DNA of 64,000 nt from positions 930,001-994,000 of the forward strand of contig JAWWNJ010000053.1 of assembly GCA_037176885.1 (NCBI GenBank), given 5' to 3'. Every line of letters begins with the position of its first letter. Positions within the stretch are counted from its first letter, which is position 1. The notes beneath the pieces were generated by a model. The model ran no database searches, was not told the origin of the DNA, and saw only the letters and a program-made list of their open reading frames with translations. Source of the DNA: Favolaschia claudopus (Eukaryota > Basidiomycota > Agaricomycetes > Agaricales > Mycenaceae). Positions 20,590 to 30,882 of the stretch are shown piece by piece. The position numbers and the translations under genes are program-made.

Positions 20590-21679
20590 TCACGCTCGAG
20601 GGTCTGTTTCACCCAACGGGGTTTTGTCAACATCCATCGCAGCCTCCAGCTCAATCATCAACGACTCAGGAAGGACACGATGTCCGTGGTATTTCTTTCC
20701 AGCCCATGCCGCCCATTTCCCATCAAGTCCACGATGATACGCATCCATGAACCGCCTTGTCCGGCGAGCAAATCTGAACAAAATCGTCAGAAACCAGCTC
20801 GTGAAGAGACAAAAACGACGAACTTATATATATTTCCGTGCGCGCTCGCGAATACCACGAGCACGGCCATAACGACCACCTTTACCCGCGCCGTGACTTA
20901 CAGCAGCCTGAACAGAGGATTCAGTCCACTGTCCGCGGGTTTTTGAATTTTTGTCGGTGTAAAGGCTGAGATGAGAAGAGATCTGCTCAAGATGTCGGCG
21001 CTTCGTTTACCAGGCACCGAGGGGATGAAGAGAAGAAGTTGAATAGCCTCGTAAGCCTCAAGATCCATCACCTGAGTGGGTGGTTTTCGGTCATCCCAGG
21101 GTGTGCCCTGCACATTTGTTTCGGGCTCCCCTTCATCATCGGACGGTGCGGGTGGCTCGCTATATGCCTCCGCTTCACCCTCCGGGACGTCGACTTCGCG
21201 GGGATCAGTGATACGTCCTTCCAGATTTTCGGCACTGGGTGTGTCTGACATGGAATCGAGATGGGTGTCGGGGGCATTGTTGGCCGGCTCAGATGGAGGA
21301 GAAGGCAAGGGGGGTTCCGTGGAGATGTCAGAGACACGAGAAGTAGACGAGATGGTGATACGGCACTGATTACAGTTGATAGAACGCGTCGTGGGAGGGA
21401 CTGCCGAGAAGCTGCACTGTGGGAGCTGACATCCGAGGTAGACGCGTTTTTCGCGACGCGACGCGTTTTTTGAGTCCTCTTGGGCCGCCCGATACTCTCT
21501 ACATCGACCTGAACGCGTCCGACGCGTCAAACTACTGGGAAAAAAGGTGGGAGATAGCGCACATTTTCTTTCCCATTTGCTGCTTTCCACTTGCGCTTGA
21601 GAGTCTTGGCGGTGTTAGAGAATGCGTTGGGCGAGTGCTTGTTGAGATTGGCGAGGTTCCTAAGCTTCTTCAGAGGCAT
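20590..21679 (-). pseudogene. Internally deleted transposase-like gene
   Basis: The minus strand starts MPLKKLRNLANLNKHSPNAF then SNTAKTLKRKWKAANGKENV. Serine- and acid-rich frames follow, and it ends at 20590-20781 with FARRTRRFMDAYHRGLDGKW and KYHGHRVLPESLMIELEAAM. The C-terminal words are those I associate with the end of DDE transposase-like proteins in agaricomycetes, after the catalytic region; the catalytic motifs are not present. Several frame changes occur. Family assignment is tentative. Confidence 0.4.
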
Positions 21680-22113
21680 CCCGACGCGGGGGCGGGCAGA
21701 CGATGGGAGAAACGGCCAATCTGGGCAGTATTCGGCTAATGGCCGTGATGATTGTCATGTTTTCGGAAATCGGTCCGCACAGAGTTGTTCTATTGAGTAT
21801 TATCTACAATTCTGTGGGATCAGACTTCTTAATATGGCCTACTATCGGCGGCCATTAAGATTTCTGCAAAAGTAACGCTTCTGTCACGTTTGAGCACGTG
21901 ATGTGAGCGGATCGCTTACAACACAACCGGCTGTCGAGATGTTGAAACTCACACGCGGTCCCCGGCGCCGCGGGCAAGGAATCCAGCAAAAAAAATCCAG
22001 GCGGGGTTTGGGGCGGAGCCCCGACAAGCTGTGTACCCCCCGTAGGTAGGGACGCGAGCGCAGCGAGCCGGCCCTGCCGAAGGCGGGGTGCTTAAGCTTG
22101 TTTGAACGTAATT

Positions 22114-22393
22114 GTACAGTACACTCCGCTGTAACGGACCACGCCTCCTTCCCTACGTCACCGCCCTCTAGGATCAATCCACACCGCCGCTGTATCGAGC
22201 TAAATCTCTCTGCAGTGCGCAAGACTCTCAAAGGATTAAGGGGTGGCGAAGGATGAGCCGGGATGAAGTGATTGGGTAGGGTATCATTGCGAGTGATACT
22301 GCGAGAGTGCATTGCAGCTCATTAATGTGCTCTTTCCCTGACGTGTAATTTAGCTCTTTGATGACGACAGAGCATTCAGTGATCTGTCTAACC
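22114..22393 (+). repeat. About 280-bp repeat, partner of 17976-18243
   Basis: CAGTACACTCCGCTGTAACG (preceded by TA) through GATCTGTCTAAC is inverted relative to the copy at 17976-18243. It is cut at 22394 by the CACTA-like element that follows. Confidence 0.65.
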
Positions 22394-22394
22394 C

Positions 22395-23168
22395 CACTGT
22401 GGTCGCATAACCCCCTGAATTTCCCATAGTTGGTTCACAGGGTTTCAATGGGAAATTCACCGGAAAACTCTGTGAATTCCACTATGGAGTTGTGAATTTC
22501 ACGGAGATACTTTCACTGGGTCCAACTATGTGAGTGGGACATTCCATGGTGTTAATTCACATGGTTTGGGAATGATATCCACCTCATATTCCAATGAAAA
22601 CTCTTTCACTGTGTTGGATTCCCTTCCAATACTCCCGGAAGTCACTTGAAAAATACGTGAAAACACAGTGGAAACTGCATGAAAAATCTACTACGTACCC
22701 CTCGCTTTGACCAGCGTCAACATACAAGTATTAGTCTTATCTCTTTTGCACGGAAGTACTTACTGAATACTGAACAAGTACAACAAGTCTTTACTAACGA
22801 TTACTAAGTTACGGTATTCAAAGTATGTAAATTGACTATATTACTGTATTAGGAACACAACCAGTACTGGTGACCAGAATCATGTACCGTGTTCGAGGCA
22901 ACTTGAACTCCATGAATTTCACGAGGTTTACGGGTGAATTTCCAAGAGTTGCCAGGAAGCGAGGAATGAACTTTCTGAGCAGTTTTCACACATATGCATT
23001 CATTCGATTTTCGAGTGAAATTCACGCACTTCATATTGCGGACTCTAATTATGTGAATCGGGTACGTGAAGTCACAACCCCATGAATCTGAATTCACTAG
23101 ATAAACCCGTGAATTGTGGAATTCATGGTCCGGCTATGGGAAATTCAGGGGGTTCTGCGACCACAGTG
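22395..23168. mobile_element. 774-bp CACTA-like element (CACTGTGGTCGCA...TGCGACCACAGTG)
   Basis: Long terminal inverted repeats (CACTGTGGTCGCA, an extra T, AACCCCCTGAATTTCCCATAG and complement) begin with CACTG as in CACTA elements. The interior repeats GTGAATTTC and GAATTCAC in both orientations. No 3-bp TSD is visible, so a flank has been altered. It has no coding capacity. Confidence 0.7.
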
Positions 23169-23568
23169 GGAGGAGAAGTGGCAAAATACTGATGTTGTGG
23201 GTATCCCAAAAGAGAAAAATGAAAAAATCCCAAAAAGGAAGGAGGAGGAGAGAAGGGAAGGAAGGAAAGGGGAATTTCACCCGTGGCTCAGCCGATTATC
23301 GGAGTGGCTTTGTAGGCTCGAAACTGAGGTTTTGGGACGCTAAATACAATTTTTTTCCGCCTGCGGCGCTCAAACTGCAATTCACACACGATAGACACGT
23401 GAATGATTCCAATAGTGCCAAAATATTCCCGATACGAATAAACTGGTCGCTCGGCACGCGGCCGATGCCAAATACTGATCCCGAAACGGTTTAAGTATTC
23501 AAGCCGCGGGGACCCAAGTCACGCAGACTCAGTCACCACTTGTGACCGGCCATCATGCTCAAACTCGC
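23169..23568. other. No gene; purine-rich spacer
   Basis: The GA-rich stretch at 23210-23270 resembles those at 15400 and 56170. No protein family or terminal repeat was recognised. Confidence 0.35.
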
Positions 23569-23763
23569 GGGAGGAGGAGGAGCGAGCGACGGCGACGACC
23601 ACAGAGGTGATATGCTAGAGAGAGAAGACGGGCGGGGACCCACGACGTTTGGGCGCAACGTTTCGTCTGCAAAGACTCATCAGGTGGCAGTGTTCCCTAA
23701 CGTGGTGATTGTTTGTTTCCAGCGTATCATGTGACTGACACGTGCGTATGGGAAAACAAACCG
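23569..23763 (-). mobile_element. Ribozyme-bearing repeat unit, copy 1
   Basis: Read on the minus strand the unit runs from CGGTTTGTTTTCCCATACGC through CACGTGTCAGTCACATGATA, the hammerhead, CGTCTTCTCTCTCTAGCATA and a (GTC)n-like part, and ends CTCCTCCTCCTCCC. It matches 58513-58734 almost throughout, lacking the short GC hairpin. It has no coding capacity. Short repeats with a hammerhead and a microsatellite-like tail recall non-autonomous retroelements such as retrozymes or Penelope-like LTR pieces (known association, not proven here). Confidence 0.75.
23634..23697 (-). ncRNA. Type I hammerhead ribozyme
   Basis: The minus strand has the complete core. CUGAUGA (23677-23683) is followed by stem II GUCU-UUGC-AGAC, then GAAA. 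Stem III is ACGUU/AACGU around a 7-base loop (GCGCCCA), followed by C (23644), the predicted cleavage nucleotide. Stem I is CCAC/GUGG next to the core, with an outer GGGA/UCCC segment across an asymmetric internal loop. Ends open in stem I, so it is type I. The sequence is identical to the 58.6-kb copy across the core. Confidence 0.85.
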
Positions 23764-23766
23764 GTC

Positions 23767-23875
23767 AAATGGGGACTCGACACGTTTTCCTGCTTCATCC
23801 TCCTCAAGGCTCCATTCCAACAATGCTAGCATTTCATTGATCTGAATTTCATGAACACGAGAGGTAAGTACTCCG
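23767..23875 (-). repeat. Repeat with conserved ORF segment, shared with 56004-56112
   Basis: In reverse complement this matches 56004-56112 with one small indel. Both translate to RVHEIQINEMLALLEWSLEE then DEA and KRVESPF, so a piece of a protein gene is duplicated. I do not recognise the protein. Here it directly abuts the ribozyme repeat; at 56 kb the two are about 2.4 kb apart. Confidence 0.65.
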
Positions 23876-24018
23876 GTAAGCAACACCATATATATCCCAA
23901 CTTAGTTGCCCTCACTGAACACCTCCAATGTACTTTTACTCGTCTACGTACTCTTCGGTGTGTAAATTTACTTGTACTTGAACTTTACTTTACTTTACTT
24001 GTACTTTACCCGTACTTA

Positions 24019-24890
24019 CAGCAGTTTGCAGATGTAATGACACGTCGCATCACATGAGAAGAAAGCACAAAAAACACGTCTTCTTCTCTCCTTCGTATCT
24101 CTCTCGTTTCGACGACAAATAGCATGATTTTGGTATCGGAGGACTCGCCGTAATCCGGGCTTCAAAATGACTATCTTTTATCGCCGAAATCCTGACTTCA
24201 TTTTGGCCGACATCCACCTTGCTCGTCATCGTCATCGCCGTCTTGGACGCAATTCTGGAGAGAATACCTCGTGTGTAGGCGCGTTAGGAAGGCAGTTCTA
24301 GTCACTTTCAATCTACATATATGCATTTGTAGCGCGGATTCCGGTTAGATAACTTATTGTTCTCGTGTCTCTTCTCTACTTCCACCGTGATCACAGTTTC
24401 GTTCTCTGGTTTTGTTCCTTCTCAGGCGCGGGTCACAACGGTGTATAGTACCAGTGGGGTGCGTCTTCAAAAGGAAAGGACGCTAATTTTTCGCTAAATT
24501 TCGCTGTGGCGTATTCTATTTTTCTCGTTTGCCACTGGAGTCTGCGTGGCTTACTTACTATTAGCCACTTTGTACCACACATACACTACTAAGCATGCCA
24601 GATGACTATTTTCTGGAGATCTCAAGACTCATTCTGTGTGCATAACCCTGCTAGGAGCGCGACAACGTTGGAGAAGCTGGATGTCAAGTGGATGTCGACC
24701 AAAATCAAAGTCGGAATTTTGACAATAAAATACCAGCGTCTTGAGGCCCGGATTAAGGCGACCTCATACATACAAGAATAGTCGATATTGGGCAAGAAAC
24801 GAGCAAGAACGAGGCGATACAAGAAGACGTATTTTTCGTGCTTTCTTTACATGTGATGCGACGTGGTGTCATTACATCTGCAAACTGCTG
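24019..24890. mobile_element. 872-bp foldback MITE (TIR CAGCAGTTTGCAGATGTAAT, TSD TA)
   Basis: CAGCAGTTTGCAGATGTAAT, GACACGTCGCATCACATG and AAGAAAGCAC return inverted at the right end. Matching continues inward (CCGTAATCCGGGC with CCCGGATTAAGG; CGACATCCAC with GTGGATGTCG), so the arms cover much of the element. TA flanks it at 24017-24018 and 24891-24892. A CTTTA microsatellite lies just outside on the left. Confidence 0.85.
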
Positions 24891-26143
24891 TAACTTAACT
24901 TTACTTTTAATTGCTTTACTCTACTTTACTTGATCGACTGAACCTTACTTTACTCCCATTCAACGGCCGATGTTTTGCGGCTACCTACGGCCTGTGGCGA
25001 CACTCGGCATAGAGGGAGGCGGGAGAGGCTCGGCACCTCACGGAGCTTCGGCATTGGACGGCACCTGTGATCCCATACACGGCAAGTTGAACCAAAGTTG
25101 AACTTGGGTAAAATCGTTGTTGCACGCCGCACGGCAACTTGCTGCTAATTTGGGGTGTAATGTTGTCCCTATGATCGCTCCCCTCGTACCTTTGGCTCAA
25201 TATACGGAATTCTGACTCGACTGCGACGTCCTATATTACAGAGCGGCAACAGAGCGGGGCTTGGGCTCGCAAAATCGAAGCATCCACAAGTCGGTTGAGC
25301 AATGATAGATCAACCACCGATCCCGCAGTTTAAGACGACGGCCAGCCATCGTAGTCAACTTGCAACTACTTGTATTGCATTTTATTTCACTCATATCTTG
25401 CGGCGCTTCACTTGGCTTGCCCGAACTGCCTTCAATTTCACTGCCATTTCATTGGGTAGAGCTTCGCGCCACAGATCAGTCATTTCCTCTCGAGTCTTAT
25501 GTTCATCGTTTTGAATTTGGCTTTGCAACCGTCGAACTCCGTTGCTCCCACCATTCACAACAAACTAGTGCACTAAACGGATAATCTTTACGCAAGTTAC
25601 TCCGAGTCGGTTATAACATGTACCACTTAGCTGTGCATTTTCGGGACTCAGTGGATGCCTATGCTCACAAGTATTCAAATAACATTAAGCGGGAGTCGTC
25701 CACATTTTCTTTGTATCCGGTTTTCAACCATTTGGGAGCGCACACGCTCAGTCTAAGCTCACTACATAAGAGGCAAAATCAGATTCCGAATATTTATGGA
25801 TGGGGCTGCATCTGAACTGAATAGACCATCATCCATGGTTCTAAGCTTATACTGTACGATAAAGCGAAAGGAAATAGGTGACTGTACTTGAATGGTCCAG
25901 ACGTTTCTTGATTACCCCAGACAGAGAAATAAAGCAGAGACACAATGATCTATTGCGTGTTTATTACTCAACCAGTCGGCGCCCACACGCCTCCACCGCA
26001 AATTATCGGTGTGGATCAGTGACTCAGACTGAAGTTTGGTTCCGAGTCAAGTTGTAGTTTGTATTCAACAAGTTGAATTCGTCGCGAATCCGGAATTCAA
26101 CCAATTTTTACTTGTATGCTTGGCTTAGATTCTTTGATGTTGT
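24891..26143. other. No gene recognised
   Basis: Begins with degenerate CTTTACTTTACTT repeats continuing the microsatellite left of the MITE. The rest holds only short ORFs without family resemblance or terminal repeats. Confidence 0.4.
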
Positions 26144-26890
26144 TTGATGACAATGAGGGAAATGCGCCATGCAGTAAAGCATGGACATTCGGAACGAGTT
26201 CAGCGAATGTTGAAATTTTGGACACCAATCTTTTATGCTGGTGGCAGTTACAATTATGCAAATGAACTTATGGAACTGCTCCACAATTTAATTCATGACT
26301 GGCCACCAGAAACGGCTGAAGTTCTCCGTGCAGGGATGTTCATGAATACTCAAGGAAAACGTACAACATTCAAAGACACAGATTTTCGGGTTGAGCAGTT
26401 CAACAAGGTGATTAAGGGTCATTGCCATTCAGTCAATGTTCGACCAGGTTTACTTGAGAAAATCACACCTGCTATTGGCCATGTCCAGGAGCTTACAGAA
26501 AAGATGTTTGAAGAGCTGGGTGTATTCGATGAAGATCAACGGCATCATGATGTTTCGCAGAGAAAAGATGTGGTTCTACTTTTGGAGCATCTTATAAAAT
26601 CCAGCATCTTTGACTTCTCAAAGGACAAAAAATCAGAACATCTTGTTGTTGACTTGTTTCAAACTGGCTTACATAGGCTTGCTGGTCCCCAGGGAGGTCA
26701 TGCCAAGCATCTTGATCGGCATAGTCTCCGATCTCGTAGCCGCCATTACAATGAGATGCCTCCCAATTGTTTAGAGGGTACTGCTGCACAGGACTCAGAC
26801 GCTTTCGACAAGGAGCTTGAACAGGATAATATTCGGGCGCAGCTTGCTTTGCTTGAGCAAGTCAATGAAATGAAGCGAGATTATTTAGAC
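26144..26890 (+). pseudogene. DUF6589-type protein, C-terminal part
   Basis: The open frame of about 249 codons contains MREMRHAVKHGHSERVQRML, KFWTPIFYAGGSYNYANELM, LLHNLIHDWPPETAEVLRAG and MFMNTQGKRTTFKDTDFRVE, then QFNKVIKGHCHSVNVRPGLL. This follows the C-terminal half of DUF6589, a large basidiomycete family of unknown function often found near transposons. The N-terminal half is absent; no family similarity is visible upstream of about 26140. The stop TAG (26891-26893) belongs to the inserted hAT MITE. Beyond the MITE the frame would continue TENEYE and stop at 27571-27573. No other internal damage is visible. Confidence 0.75.
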
Positions 26891-27548
26891 TAGTGCAGTC
26901 CAAGATTAAAATACGAAATATTATAACAATATTATATCGACGATAATACGGATACGATACGGGTCAGGCCTGTGTCCCAGATTATTATTATTCAATGTTA
27001 TAATAATATTATAATATGAGTATAATACGATATGCTGAGACCGTATTATCCGTATTATTTTCGTATTATTTGGGGGGAGTCTGCAGTTGAAGCTGGCCTT
27101 GGAACTGACAAGTTGAATCTTCTGCCGAGGAAGTGCCGAGGATCACCTGTCAGGCGCCGAAGTCCGATCAGATTTTCTCCCAAATGAGGTCAATCAGTGA
27201 TGGATAATCATTTTGCTGGCAGGTTTGGTGCACGGCATGTGCATAGGCAGCAAAGAAAGTTGAACCATGGCTTGAATTTGCAACAAAATCATGGCTCATC
27301 GAGTGTGCAACATGCACATGTGCTCCATACATCGAGAGGAGTTCAATTCTGCGCTAATATAGCCAAACCAAATCCTACATCGAAGAGGCAGGTCGTATTA
27401 AATTATAACAAAATTATATCGTGATACAGCTTGTTATAATACGATATTGTTAAGTACAGATACGATACACCTCTGGAACTCGCGATACGATAAGGATATA
27501 ATATGATATGGCAAAAACCGTATTATTATCGTAATATGGACAGCACTA
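26891..27548. mobile_element. 658-bp AT-rich hAT-like MITE (TIR TAGTGCWGTCCA, TSD ATTTAGAC)
   Basis: ATTTAGAC is duplicated exactly (26883-26890, 27549-27556). The ends TAGTGCAGTCCA and TGGACAGCACTA are inverted with one mismatch. Subterminal regions are built of TATAATATTATA, ACGATAATACGG and related palindromic repeats. The ORF at 27197 is not convincing. Confidence 0.9.
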
Positions 27549-27573
27549 ATTTAGACACAGAAAATGAATACGA
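27549..27573 (+). pseudogene. Detached last codons of the DUF6589 gene
   Basis: ATTTAGAC plus ACAGAAAATGAATACGAGTAG continues the interrupted frame after one TSD copy, adding TENEYE and a native stop. Confidence 0.7.
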
Positions 27574-27923
27574 GTAGTCTTTACAGAATTGTGGTAGCTA
27601 GATGTTTACGAAAAGTTTATTGACGAAAATTTCATGATCATCTCACCCTCCTGTAGCACCTCCTTTCTCTTTCTCTTTCGCTTGGATGGGATCTCCGAAG
27701 TAGTTTCAGTGGTTGGAGTTTCAGCAGTCGGAGTTTCAAGATTGACAATGGGCATCGATGGTAGAATATCGAGTTCTGCACAGAATTTCTGGACAGCTTC
27801 AAACAGACTCTCTGAGAGTAGATTCCAATGAACAATGTGATGCGTGACGCCGAGCGTAAATATTTTGGAATAAGTGGGATGAAAGACTGAGGGCGTTGAG
27901 AGCTTGCGAAAGGTTTATATATA
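27574..27923. other. No gene recognised
   Basis: Likely the 3' flank of the DUF6589 gene. A weak repeat GTTGGAGTTTCAGCAGTCGG occurs at 27712-27738. No element ends were found before the Tc1 element. Confidence 0.35.
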
Positions 27924-29500
27924 CACTGACTCGGAAAAAGTATGGGATCACCTGGTTTTCAAACTTTCGGCTTGAACTGCGGCGCGAGTGAGCAAATTTT
28001 GGGGGTGATATATAGTGCTTCGTATACCTCTAGGACTACCCTTTCTACATGTATTAACTCGACGTCCGATGTGCGCGCGTTGTCGTCAGAGAGCGTGATT
28101 ATCGCGTACACGTGATCCAATACTTTTTCCGCATTTGGCAAGCCCAAGACTTTTCACTCTGAATCACCACAACGACGCGCTCGATTTACCCCAGACCTGT
28201 TGTAACTCATTCTTCACATCATGTTCAACACCACTGCCGTAAACAAGGCCGCCATAGACGCCCTTAAGAAGGCAGGCATCTCAAATAGAGATGTAGCCTA
28301 AAAAGAGAATGTTGCGCCCTCTACGGTCTCCCAAATCAATGCCCGCTATGGTCCAACACACGGCTTCGATGAGAAAGCACCTAGGCCGAGTCGCTCACGC
28401 CAAATGAGCGAGAGAAACATCCGTAGAGCCCTCCAATTGCTCTCTTCTGGCAAAGCCAAGAATGCATCAGACCTGCAGCGGAAATATTTCCCGCATTTGC
28501 ACGTCGATACGGTCCGGTCTGCGCTACGAGAGCGTGAATTAGGGGTCTATTTATGCCAATCCAAGTCTCTGTTGAAGCCAGAGCACCGGAGGAAGCGAAA
28601 AAAGTGGGGGGAACTTCATTGTTACCGGACTGCAGAGAATTGGCGGGCCGTTATATTTTCAGATGAGTCAAAATTCAACATCATTGATTCGGGTGGCCGA
28701 CAGTGGTGCTGAAGGGAACCAGGGAAGGCGTATGACTCCAGATATAGGTCCAACTCGGCGGCGGGAGTGTTATGGTCTGGGGCTGTCTCACCCGCCACGG
28801 TGTCGGTCAACTTCATCGGACCGAAGGGATCATGGATCGCTTCGTTTACACTGACATTCTCTCGAAATCCCTCCTCAACATTCTGGACCAGCGTAATTTG
28901 GACCGCTCGACCATTTATTTCCAGCAAGACGGCGACTCAAAGCATAAATCCAAGCACGCGCAGGGGTGGCTTAATCTCGAGGGCTTTGATGTTCTTCCCT
29001 GGTGCCCGTACTCGCTCAATATGAGCATCATAGAGAATCTTTGGGATCATTTGGAGCGTATGGTACGCGCTCGGGACTCTCTGCCGAAGAACCAGGATCA
29101 CTTTGAAGGAGGAGTGGGAGAAAATAGATCAGACATATACTGACAAGTTATACGGCAGTATGCCCAACAGGGTGCGCAAAGTGTTGAAAGAAAAGGGAGG
29201 CCCGACTCACTATTAATGTTCTGTGAGCTTTTCTTGTCCGTTTTCCTTCTCAAACTCATTTTCTGACTTGTATTTCCTAAAGCGGCAAAAAGCAGATATA
29301 TAATTGGATCACCCATCACCAATAAATTCATTGCACAGCTCTCATTTTTGGACGCAGCCTCCCGATATCTTACAGGCACATACTACACATAGTGTACTCC
29401 ATAATGAGTCACAAAAGTTACCAGTCTATCCCCGCGATCTTGCGCAACACGAGCATCTTTCTCACAGATGCCGTGATCCCATACTTTTTCCCAGTCAGTG
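27924..29500 (+). mobile_element. Tc1-like transposon, full length (TSD TA)
   Basis: The ends CACTGACTCGGAAAAAGTAT and ATACTTTTTCCCAGTCAGTG are inverted repeats of about 28 bp with a one-base difference, with TA on both sides (27922-27923, 29501-29502). An inner copy of the TIR motif (GTGATCCAATACTTTTTCC) lies at about 28109. The element has the usual size and one transposase gene. Confidence 0.92.
28221..29216 (+). pseudogene. Tc1-like transposase, inactive
   Basis: ATG at 28221 starts MFNTTAVNKAAIDALKKAGI with a helix-turn-helix region (VAPSTVSQINARYG), but a TAA interrupts it near codon 27 (about 28299). It then reads RNIRRALQLLSSGKAKNASD and a second HTH. The catalytic DDE domain follows: VIFSDESKFN (first D), a stop and frameshift near 28710-28770, YFQQDGDSKHKSKHAQGWL (second D) and NIIENLWDHL (E; here preceded by SMS rather than the common SPDLNP-type context). 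It ends KEKGGPTHY, stop at 29214-29216. Length matches the roughly 330-residue family. Catalytic residues remain, but the frame is broken at least twice. Confidence 0.9.
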
Positions 29501-29511
29501 TAAGTAGATAC

Positions 29512-29543
29512 TAGCAGTGAGCCCATGCTTCGCCATGGGATTC
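29512..29543 (-). other. 3' terminal hairpin of Helitron A
   Basis: Minus strand: CCCAT and ATGGG pair around GGCGAAGC, then CTCACTG and CTAG at the very end. In Helitron B the stem is CCCGT/ACGGG, so both bases of one pair changed together. Confidence 0.85.
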
Positions 29544-29653
29544 CGCTCTTCTGCCCTACAAAAACCAGGTGCCAGTGCCAATCGTCGCCGACCTTCGGTC
29601 GACTCCTCGCGGCCCCGTGTGCGAGACATATAGTAAATACAATGCAAGAATTT

Positions 29654-30578
29654 CATCTTAAACCGTTTTTGAAATGCCTGGGGAAATTTGTTGCCATCCA
29701 AGCATCATCTCCCGTCGTTGTTCCTCAGCATAAACACCTCGCCGAACCTCATCCTCATACCGAAGCATCCTACTTCGGTAACTTTCCCGATATCGGTCAT
29801 TGCGGCGAGGCTGATTGATATCGTATTCGTGGTCGAGGGCTTGATCTAATGCCTGAGTTGGATCTGTGAGGAACAAACAGTAAGCCGACAATACAGCTCC
29901 AATTGGGTAGACACGTACCGCATTCGGGATATGACTTTAACCTTCGTTCGCCTTGTTCAACTCTCCGCCGTAGCGTTTGCGCTCGAGACCTATGACAACC
30001 TTTATATCCCTCGATGTCCAATACAAGTCCAATAGATCCTCAATTTCACCAGCGAGCTTTCGTTGCCGACGTGCTCGTTGAGCCAATGATCGTGGCAAGT
30101 TTACAGGCCTTACAATGCCTGACTGTGCCCCTCAGATCAGCGCAAGTCTCGCGTACCAAACGACCATCGTTCTCTTTTTCCTTTGCTTCTCTCTTCCTTC
30201 GTCTCTTTTGGCCCGCCTAACGCCGTTCAGACTCGGACTAAGGAAAAATTACTTTTGAACGGGTCCGGCACGAGATTTTGTTGAATTGCTGACCTGATTC
30301 CGACTCTTCCTTGAAACAGGATTCGCTCTGATCTCAACAGGTGCACCACTGACTGCACTCAGCTCGCCGAGATTCCCCTCGCGCTCCATTGTTCTGCTAA
30401 GCAAAAAGGGCTCCGGCTGAGTCATAGAGGGCGTCTTGGGCAGCAGTGAGCGAAGACGGCTCGTTATGGCGGGCATGGTTGAGCATCGAGTGAATCGACA
30501 TCGTGCAGAGAGACGGGTGGAGCATGCGGGCACGAACTCAACATCTCGACAAAATGACGCACCAGTGGGGCGGTTCAC
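29654..30578 (-). pseudogene. Arg-rich ORF of Helitron A, decayed
   Basis: Pieces in order on the minus strand: MPAITSRLRSLLPKTPSMTQ and PEPFLLSRTMEREG (30578-30249), AQRARRQRKLAGEIEDLLDL, SRAQTLRRRVEQGERRLKSY and PEC, an intron starting GTACGTG and ending CCTCACAG (about 29865-29917), then DPTQALDQALDHEYDINQPR and RNDRYRESYRSRMLRYEDEV. Frames shift between pieces. The protein would be basic and probably helical. I do not recognise its family; it could be a Helitron accessory protein or a captured host gene. Confidence 0.5.
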
Positions 30579-30670
30579 GGCATTTTGTTAGCGGTCAGCC
30601 AATACGAATGTCCCTTTCGTTTGTCTTGTCTTGTCCCACCCAGACACGAAGTCTTTGGTTCTTATATAGA

Positions 30671-30702
30671 CTAGCAGTGAGCCCGTGCTTCGCTACGGGA
30701 TA
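30671..30702 (-). other. 3' terminal hairpin of Helitron B
   Basis: Minus strand CCCGT/ACGGG stem around AGCGAAGC, 11 bases before the CTAG end: the usual distance and form of a Helitron transposition terminator. Confidence 0.88.
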
Positions 30703-30882
30703 CACAGTTTTACGTTGAATTGAAACTGAGCACGGAAGTTTCGCGCCGTTGACAATTTTAGCTTGCAATATCAAGATGCCTGCTGGTTGTCAACCTCGCA
30801 GCCTCCTACTAATAGGTTGTATCTAAACTTTTGAGTCGGACGACTTTCCTGGTAATTAATTAATATCATTTTGCCTTGTCTG

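Larger units (their letters stand above)
29512..30670 (-). mobile_element. Small Helitron A (5' TCTATATAAG, 3' hairpin then CTAG)
   Basis: On the minus strand it starts TCTATATAAGAACC immediately after Helitron B's terminal CTAG. It ends with hairpin CCCAT-GGCGAAGC-ATGGG, then CTCACTGCTAG and a host T. These are canonical Helitron termini; there is no TIR or TSD. It carries an Arg-rich, decayed two- to three-exon ORF homologous to that in Helitron B. There is no Rep/helicase, so it is non-autonomous. Confidence 0.85.

Noticed and set aside
21884..22312. 142-codon minus-strand ORF
   Set aside because: Lies over the dispersed repeat 22114-22393 and GC-rich spacer; Arg/Ser/Pro-rich, no family, not conserved in the other copy.
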